Of a stretch of DNA of 10,770 nt, positions 5,543 through 10,770 are shown in pieces (position 1 is the stretch's first letter; the number at the start of each line of letters is the position of its first letter). The notes beneath the pieces are model-generated. The model saw only the letters and a program-made list of their open reading frames with translations. It made no database searches and had not been told where the DNA came from. A program made the translations under genes and the position numbers. Source of the stretch: an uncultured Thermomicrobiales bacterium (GTDB lineage Bacteria; Chloroflexota; Chloroflexia; Thermomicrobiales; Thermomicrobiaceae); NCBI GenBank assembly GCA_937891245.1, contig CALAGB010000489.1, positions 1-10,770 on the forward strand. Direction: 5' to 3'.

Positions 5543-6916
5543 TTAATCGTGCGGTTCGACTGTGTTCGCCTCCAGTAGCACGGCACGGATGCGTTCCCAG
5601 GCGACGCGGGCGTGGTTCAGATCGTCGATGCTGGATATCTCTCCGTAGCGGACGGCGACGTAGCGTTCGGTCAGGTCGACGATGGGTGCTCCGAGATCGG
5701 ACCAGACGCCGGCCAGCCGCACGGCGTAGTCGCGTGGCGATTCAGACGGCACGCGCGGCTGGCCGGAGCGTGTCGCTATGACGAGCAGCTTGTGATATGC
5801 ATCGCGCACGTCGGCCGGTGGGGCGTGGAGATCGATGGTCGCTCGCTGCCGTCGTGATGGCCGTCGCGGCCAGAGATCGCGCAGGTTGCCGAAGAAGGAG
5901 TCCGATTCGTTCAGGCTGGAACGCACCACCGCCACCCCGCTCCGGCTCCGACGTCGTTGCCAGCGGCCGCGCAGGCGTGGCAGGTACCAGCGGAGCAGCA
6001 CCAGCACCAGGAGCGTCACCAGGACAATGAGGGCCAGGTCGACCCAGAGCGGCGTGGCTTGATGGAGTTGCGCGTGCCGTTGTGGCGGTGGTGGTGGCAT
6101 CGGCGGTTGTTGCGGATTGCTGAGATCGAGATGGATGTGGAGCAATCGGAGAATGGCTCCGACGACCCACAAGAAGGCGTACATCATCCCGACCAGCAAC
6201 CAGTAGATGATGTTGAACGCGGTCTTGATGACGAAGAAGAGGGCATGTTGCGGCAGGTCAGTTCCACCGCCGAAGAGCACGATCAGGGCGACGGCTACGA
6301 GCAGCAGCGCCGCCACGAAGCCACCGGCACTCGCCTCTTGTCGCGTTGCCGGGCTGCCATCTCGCGGCGTGATCGCCCCGGCCACGCCGAGCGCCGCCAG
6401 TAACAAAGCGCTCAGCAGCAGGATCGGGATCGTCCACCAGGCAGCGCGTTGCACCGCCTCACTGGCGGGCGAATGCCAGGCGAAGCTGACGAAGAGCGCC
6501 GTGCCGCTCAGGAGCGCGCCGACCCCGAGCAGCCGGTGTGCCCGTTCCGGCGTCGCCAGGTCGCCTTTCCCCGCCAGGAACGAACCATGACCCCAGGCGG
6601 CCGCCCCGAGCACGATCACCGGCCAGCCGCGTGTCGCATCATGTCCACCGGTGGTGGCGAGCAGCCACGCGACGATCAGCAGCAGCGCGACGGCGGTCGT
6701 CAGCGTGATGGGGCGATGGCCCTGGTTGCCCTGTGTCCAGCCGTAGGCGAAGAGCCCGATGATGAACAACCCGGCGGCGGACGGCGCGCTCATACTCGAC
6801 CCGGTTACCCCGCCGATGAGCGGGAGCCAGAGCGCCGCGACCGCCGTTTCCCCGGCCGCGACCAGCAGCGGCGACCGTATATCAGACGAGTTGAAGGCGA
6901 GCCGGCTCAATTGCAT
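5543..6916 (-). CDS. Polytopic membrane protein with C-terminal DUF4129 domain (TgpA-like, no transglutaminase domain)
   Basis: The 457-residue protein has about eight to nine hydrophobic helices before residue 260 (around 14-35, 45-60, 72-88, 98-114, 128-147, 161-181, 198-217 and a long stretch 226-259). A Pro-rich linker follows (268-279, including PPMPPPPPQ), then one more helix at about 291-311. The cytoplasmic DUF4129 tail carries DVRDAYHKLLVIA and PSESPRDYAVRLAG (about 369-403). In TgpA-type proteins a periplasmic transglutaminase-core domain of roughly 150-200 residues normally sits between the helix bundle and the last helix. Here only about 30 residues occupy that place, with no Cys/His/Asp triad evident. 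The start ATG 6916 overlaps the DUF58 gene by 35 bp, indicating translational coupling. The family neighbourhood suggests a role in envelope or protein-complex maturation with MoxR and DUF58; the biochemical role is unknown. Confidence 0.88.
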   Translation of the reverse strand: MQLSRLAFNSSDIRSPLLVAAGETAVAALWLPLIGGVTGSSMSAPSAAGLFIIGLFAYGWTQGNQGHRPITLTTAVALLLIVAWLLATTGGHDATRGWPVIVLGAAAWGHGSFLAGKGDLATPERAHRLLGVGALLSGTALFVSFAWHSPASEAVQRAAWWTIPILLLSALLLAALGVAGAITPRDGSPATRQEASAGGFVAALLLVAVALIVLFGGGTDLPQHALFFVIKTAFNIIYWLLVGMMYAFLWVVGAILRLLHIHLDLSNPQQPPMPPPPPQRHAQLHQATPLWVDLALIVLVTLLVLVLLRWYLPRLRGRWQRRRSRSGVAVVRSSLNESDSFFGNLRDLWPRRPSRRQRATIDLHAPPADVRDAYHKLLVIATRSGQPRVPSESPRDYAVRLAGVWSDLGAPIVDLTERYVAVRYGEISSIDDLNHARVAWERIRAVLLEANTVEPHD

Positions 6917-8144
6917 GCTCTTCCGCCTGCCAGTGATGGACCGTAACGCCGTACTGTCGCGGGATATCGACCGTCGCCTCCCCGACGATCAAGAGCGTGA
7001 TGCCGAAACCGCCGCGCTGTAGGCGCCAGAGCGTTTCGATCAGCTCGTCGTTGGGCGCGACGGTGACGACGCAGATCGTCGTGCCCAACGAAAAGCGCCG
7101 CGCTTCGCCCAGCAGCAGCGACCCAATCGGTCGTGGCGCGTACGGAATGAGCTGGGCCAGTAGCTCCAGAATGCGCGTCAACTGCGCCCGCTGGCGACTC
7201 GGTGCGACGCGCAAATAGCGCGAACCGCCGAGCAGCGGTGCGTTGGAGAGCAGGCCGACCTCGCGTTGCCCGTCCAGGCTATCCGCCGCCAGCGAAGCGG
7301 CCGCCGAGATGGCCCATTCGCGATCCTGCCGTGCCCGCTTGTCCTGTGGCAGGTAATCACCGGCGAGATCGAGCACCAGCGCCAGGGCCGCCGTCGCGCC
7401 GCGCTCGTAGGTCTTCGATTGCACCCGGTTCGTGCGGGCGGTCGCCCGCCAGTGGATCTGACGTGGTGGATCGCCCGGAACGTAGGGACGCGTGCCGAGA
7501 AAGCGAAGCGGATCGTCCGGGACCAGACGCGCCGGTGGCGCCTCGCCGAACGGCTGCGCGGCCGGTAAACCAAAATGACTGACCGGCAGCACGCGCGGGT
7601 AGACGAGCAGATCGGTTGTCTCAGGCTGTTCCAGCCGGGTCAGGCTGAAGCCGAACGGATCGCCGGTCGCAAGAGTCGCCGGGCCAAAGCGATAGAGTCC
7701 ACGCCGCGAACAGCGTACCGTGACGCGTTGCTCGACGCGCTCAAAGGACCGAGCCGAGATGAGGCTGCTGAACCGCATGCCTTCCGGCTCCGGCAGCTCT
7801 TCAAGCTCCAACTCACCATAGTCGAGTCCGGCCGGAAAGCGATCGCCGAGGTCAACCCAGGGGAGCGGCAGCGGTTTGCGGTTGTCAAAGACGAGTGACA
7901 CCTGCACGACGTCATCGGGGAAGGCGCGCGATGGTTCGATCCGGCGCGAAAACTGGACGCGGCGCAGGCCGAAGCGCCGCCAGATGAAGGCGGCACCGAG
8001 CGCCAGCGCCGGGACGAGCAGGAGCAGCGCCAGCGGCAGCTGCCGGGCGGCGAGCGCTGCCAGCCCGAGGACGGCGCTGATGCCGAACCAGAGGCCGAGA
8101 TCTTGCCCGCGCTCGGGATCGTTCAGTCGTTGTCGCTCAGCCAT
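6882..8144 (-). CDS. DUF58 domain-containing membrane-anchored protein
   Basis: The 420-residue product has two N-terminal transmembrane helices at about 18-34 and 37-55, then a large domain outside or at the membrane surface. The diagnostic DUF58 motif spans about 217-240 (GTRPYVPGDPPRQIHWRATA followed by RTNRVQSKTYE), and after it comes LALVLDLAGD (about 254-263), which resembles the first strand and acidic loop of a von Willebrand A-like fold. The classical full MIDAS DxSxS is not present in that loop. The gene overlaps the MoxR gene by 8 bp (ATG of this gene within the MoxR stop region) and the DUF4129 gene by 35 bp, so the three are almost certainly one operon. In characterised systems DUF58 proteins partner with MoxR ATPases, with roles in envelope stress or in assembling metal-dependent complexes. 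The specific client here is unknown. Confidence 0.93.
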   Translation of the reverse strand: MAERQRLNDPERGQDLGLWFGISAVLGLAALAARQLPLALLLLVPALALGAAFIWRRFGLRRVQFSRRIEPSRAFPDDVVQVSLVFDNRKPLPLPWVDLGDRFPAGLDYGELELEELPEPEGMRFSSLISARSFERVEQRVTVRCSRRGLYRFGPATLATGDPFGFSLTRLEQPETTDLLVYPRVLPVSHFGLPAAQPFGEAPPARLVPDDPLRFLGTRPYVPGDPPRQIHWRATARTNRVQSKTYERGATAALALVLDLAGDYLPQDKRARQDREWAISAAASLAADSLDGQREVGLLSNAPLLGGSRYLRVAPSRQRAQLTRILELLAQLIPYAPRPIGSLLLGEARRFSLGTTICVVTVAPNDELIETLWRLQRGGFGITLLIVGEATVDIPRQYGVTVHHWQAEEHAIEPARLQLV

Positions 8145-9144
8145 CGGCGGCCCGTTCCGCGGATTCGAGCTCGTCTTCGACCGGGATCGGCACCGACGCG
8201 ATGATCTCGGTCAGCACATCCGCTTTGCTGCGCCCAACGAGTTCGACGCGCGAGGCGAGCATCAGCCGATGCGCCAGCACCGGCACGGCTAGCTCGCGCA
8301 CATCATCCGGCATGACGAAATCCCGGCCATCGAGGAGCGCCCGAGCCTGTCCGGCACGTGCCAGCGCCAGCGTGGCGCGTGGGCTGGCGCCGAGTTCGAT
8401 CGCTTCGTCAGCGCGCGTTCGCCGTATGATCGCGAGTACGTAGGTGTCGACCGCCTGGCCGACGTGTACCTGCCGCACTGTCGTACTCAGCTGGGCGATC
8501 TGCTCCGGCGTCGCGACCGGCCCGATCTCGACCAGCGGATCATGCTCGCGAAAGCGCTGGAGCATGCGTAGCTCGTCGTCGCTCTCGGGGTAGCCGATCG
8601 TCGTGCTAAGGAAGAAGCGGTCGAGCTGCGCTTCGGGCAGCGGGAAGGTTCCGGCGAGTTCGACCGGATTCTGCGTGGCGATGACCAGGAACGGGCGCGG
8701 CAGCGGATAGGTGGTGCGTTCGACCGACACCTGGCGCTCTGCCATCGCTTCCAGCAGTGCGGCCTGCGTGCGCGGACCGGCCCGGTTCAGTTCATCGGCC
8801 AGCACGATGTTGGCGAAGATCGGACCGGGGTGAAAGGTGAATGAGCCGTGCGCTTGCTCATAGATGAGCGAACCGGTGATGTCCGACGGGAGCAAGTCGG
8901 CGGTGAACTGCACCCGGTGAAAGCTGCCGCCCAGCGCCGTGGCGAGCGTGCGCGCCAGCTTCGTCTTACCGGTACCCGGCACGTCCTCCAGCAGCACGTG
9001 CCCTTCGGCGAGCAACGCGATCAGCAGCCGCTCGATCACCGTCCGCTTGCCGACGATCACCCGCTCGACCTGCTCGCGAATCGCCTGCAGCGTCGTCCGC
9101 GCCTCGGCTATGTCAGCGCGTGGAATCCGTACTCGATCTGGCAT
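8137..9144 (-). CDS. MoxR-family AAA+ ATPase
   Basis: This is a cytoplasmic AAA+ chaperone-like ATPase of 335 residues, the usual size for MoxR. The order of motifs is complete: Walker A DVPGTGKT (54-61), MoxR-type SGLIYEQ-like segment DITGSLIYEQ (88-97), Walker B NIVLADELNRA (112-122), sensor 1 ATQNP (156-160), arginine finger in AQLDRFF (Arg176) and sensor 2 GASPRATLAL (Arg256). The lid domain with PDDVRELAVPVLAHRL (279-294) follows. The start ATG 9144 has GAGGA about 8 nt upstream. It is first in the moxR-DUF58-DUF4129 set and overlaps DUF58 by 8 bp. The 98-bp palindromic repeat lies 41 bp upstream. MoxR proteins couple ATP hydrolysis to maturation of partner complexes, often with a DUF58 or von Willebrand A partner; that is family knowledge, not shown here. 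Confidence 0.95.
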   Translation of the reverse strand: MPDRVRIPRADIAEARTTLQAIREQVERVIVGKRTVIERLLIALLAEGHVLLEDVPGTGKTKLARTLATALGGSFHRVQFTADLLPSDITGSLIYEQAHGSFTFHPGPIFANIVLADELNRAGPRTQAALLEAMAERQVSVERTTYPLPRPFLVIATQNPVELAGTFPLPEAQLDRFFLSTTIGYPESDDELRMLQRFREHDPLVEIGPVATPEQIAQLSTTVRQVHVGQAVDTYVLAIIRRTRADEAIELGASPRATLALARAGQARALLDGRDFVMPDDVRELAVPVLAHRLMLASRVELVGRSKADVLTEIIASVPIPVEDELESAERAADG

Positions 9145-9185
9145 TATTCTTCCTCACGAATTCCTCGCACAGAGCCACCCTTACC

Positions 9186-9283
9186 TGTCATTCTGAGCCG
9201 CAGCGAAGAATCTCTTTTGCGCTTCTCATGTTACAACGCAAGAGAAACGGGAAGGAGACCCTTCACTGCGGTTCAGGATGACA
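9186..9283 (+). repeat. 98-bp MITE-like palindromic repeat, copy 2
   Basis: The left end TGTCATTCTGAGCCGCAGCG and the reverse complement of the right end, TGTCATCCTGAACCGCAGTG, form terminal inverted repeats of about 29 nt. A second stem in the centre pairs CTCTTTTGCG (near 9212) with CGCAAGAG (near 9237). The element has the same length and orientation as copy 1 at 1782-1879. It begins 27 bp past the stop of the propeller-like gene and ends, in the minus direction, 41 bp before the MoxR start, so its hairpin could also end transcription between the two genes. That role is inference; there is no U-rich tail. Confidence 0.8.
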
Positions 9284-9310
9284 ATGGTCGCGCCTCTGCG
9301 CGCGAGGCAA

Positions 9311-10770
9311 TCAACGTGTCGCCCTTGCCACCTGCTGGGTATTGCCGCTGCTCGACTCGTACCAGATCTCGTTCGGCAACACCCAGAGCGGGTAGCTGGG
9401 TGCGAAGTCGCCGGTGTCGACCTGCTCGATGCCGCCTCCCCGGATGGTGAAGACGGTCAGTTTCGATTGGATGACCGTCACGAGCTGCCTGCTGTCCGGC
9501 GACCAGCTGAGGCCGTCGCCCGGCGTACCACGCGCCAGTTCGACCGACTGGTGCAGATCGCGCGTGTCGAGCGCCGCGAGCGAGTCGAAGGCGCCCCTGT
9601 TCGGATCGCGGCCGGTGATATGGCGCAGGCGGACGGCGACCTGGGACTGATCGGCCGGGAGACGCAGTTCGCGCAGGACGATGCCACGCTCGGTGCCGTG
9701 CGTCCGCCAGCCGATGAGCGTGTCGTCGGTCGCGTTGCCGTTGGCGAGCGTGACGCGCTGCAGCGTGACCTGCTGGGGCAGCCCGTTCCGCCAGTCGCCC
9801 GGTTCGGCGAAGATGAGCGTCGTGTTATTCACCCAACGGACGATCAACGGCGGATCGATCTTCGCCCCGCCCGGAATTTGCCAGCCAGCGACGGTGTGTG
9901 GCGCCCCCTGATAGCCGCCGACCCAGAGCGTCACCACCTGCCGATCGCGTACGAAGAAGCTGTAGTGCAGGCCATCGGGCGCCAGCAGCGGATAGCGATA
10001 GGCGGCGGTCGTGCTGTCGCCGAGTTCGGCCGGATCGTAGTCCGTCACCGAGTTGCCGGCGAAGCCGATGTTGCCGAAGACGGCGATCCGGCTGATCTGG
10101 CCGCTGTCTCCCGCGTGGTGCTGCACGCCGATGCCGCCGGATCCATCCGGCAGCCAGTTCGGATCGGATGGCGGCCCGCCGATCTGGGCCGGCGTATCGT
10201 TCCCCAGCGGATAGGCCATAGAGAAATCATAGGACTCGTCGTAAATGAGCGCTTTGGTGCCGTCGGGGCTGAGACTGCTGTCATCCGAGAGTTGGGGTCG
10301 CAGCCCGGCGCTGCCGACGGTGTTCAGATTGCTGGTCCGGAAGGGCGTCGAGTTGCCGCTGTCGGTTCGCGGCGGCAGCGTATCGTCCGGCAGCCAGGTG
10401 AGGAGCGCCTGATTCGTGAACTGATCGAGCACGGAACCGCGCGGCTGCCCATTCGCGTCGAGGGCGACAACGCGATATGAGGCGATGCTGGTGGCCGAAC
10501 CGTCCTGTGCCGGGTTCGGTAGGTAGAAGTCCTCCCCCAGCGTCAGTGCCAGCGTTTCGCCATCGGGCGACCAGACACCCTGTAACAGTCCGCTGGAACT
10601 GACAGCTTGCTCGCCCTCAGCCAGCTTTTGCGGTGTGCCATCGTCGAGCGACAGTCGCCAGTAATCCCACGGTCCTGCGCCCGGATTGGAGGTGGTCGCG
10701 TAGATCACGTAGGTACCGTCCGGCGAGAGGGTGATCATGTTCTGAAAGATGTTCGATGCGAGTTGGGTGA
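9311..10770 (-). CDS. TolB/WD40-like beta-propeller protein (N-terminus beyond window)
   Basis: The frame is open to the right edge: reading upstream of ATG 10738 the codons give TQLASNIFQN with no stop, so the true start lies outside. About 485 residues are visible. Repeated propeller signatures are spread through them: LSPDGTYVIYA, VWSPDGETLAL, LSPDGTKALIYD, LAPDGLHYSFF and WSPDSRQLVTV, each followed or preceded by strand-loop-strand text ending in residues such as DYWRLSLDDG or LWVGGYQGAP. No transmembrane helix or catalytic motif is seen in this portion. The signatures resemble those in the protein at the left edge, but spacing is looser and the propeller longer. It could be a secreted or membrane-anchored lipoprotein or another anti-sigma-type sensor; the missing N-terminus would decide. 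It stops 166 bp before the MoxR start, separated by the palindromic repeat. Confidence 0.85.
   Translation of the reverse strand, partial: TQLASNIFQNMITLSPDGTYVIYATTSNPGAGPWDYWRLSLDDGTPQKLAEGEQAVSSSGLLQGVWSPDGETLALTLGEDFYLPNPAQDGSATSIASYRVVALDANGQPRGSVLDQFTNQALLTWLPDDTLPPRTDSGNSTPFRTSNLNTVGSAGLRPQLSDDSSLSPDGTKALIYDESYDFSMAYPLGNDTPAQIGGPPSDPNWLPDGSGGIGVQHHAGDSGQISRIAVFGNIGFAGNSVTDYDPAELGDSTTAAYRYPLLAPDGLHYSFFVRDRQVVTLWVGGYQGAPHTVAGWQIPGGAKIDPPLIVRWVNNTTLIFAEPGDWRNGLPQQVTLQRVTLANGNATDDTLIGWRTHGTERGIVLRELRLPADQSQVAVRLRHITGRDPNRGAFDSLAALDTRDLHQSVELARGTPGDGLSWSPDSRQLVTVIQSKLTVFTIRGGGIEQVDTGDFAPSYPLWVLPNEIWYESSSGNTQQVARATR

Noticed and set aside
9278..10480. 400-codon open frame on the plus strand
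   Set aside because: It is antisense to the propeller-like gene, its translation has no propeller or other domain signature, and the opposite strand shows clear SPDG repeats.

Overview
The window is GC-rich and reads as chromosomal DNA from a non-model bacterium, most plausibly Chloroflexota (Thermomicrobia or a relative). That placement is inferred from an ECF sigma factor beside a membrane-anchored propeller protein, DUF4367-type proteins, and short palindromic repeats beginning TGTCATTCTGAGC. It does not rest on a marker gene. No tRNA, rRNA, CRISPR array, integrase or transposase gene was found.

Left part (minus strand, 1-1329): an ECF sigma factor is followed 17 bp later by a membrane-anchored beta-propeller protein that runs off the left edge. 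This looks like a sigma/anti-sigma pair. Next (1330-2389) comes about 1.06 kb with no convincing gene, mostly a mirror-symmetric repeat island: 50-bp tandem units in one orientation (1440-1689), a 55-bp inverted repeat (1685-1739 with 1921-1975) enclosing a 98-bp palindromic MITE-like element (1782-1879), and 50-bp tandem units in the opposite orientation (1971-2320).

Middle (plus strand, 2390-3852): an SMP-30/gluconolactonase-family sugar-lactone hydrolase and a DinB-family protein. They meet a convergent minus-strand locus at 3876.

Right part (minus strand, 10770 down to 3876), in transcription order: the 3' portion of a large propeller-like protein cut by the right edge; a second copy of the 98-bp element; then a tight MoxR AAA ATPase, DUF58, DUF4129 cluster with overlapping genes; a small three-helix membrane protein; and a membrane-anchored protein with two tandem DUF4367-like domains whose frame is broken by one in-frame TAA. 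The MoxR/DUF58/DUF4129 trio is a widespread set thought to act in cell-envelope or protein-complex maturation. Here the DUF4129 protein has the architecture of a TgpA-type transglutaminase without the transglutaminase domain.

The points most worth a second look are the symmetric 50-bp repeat island, the nonsense-split tandem DUF4367 gene, and the transglutaminase-less TgpA-like protein.
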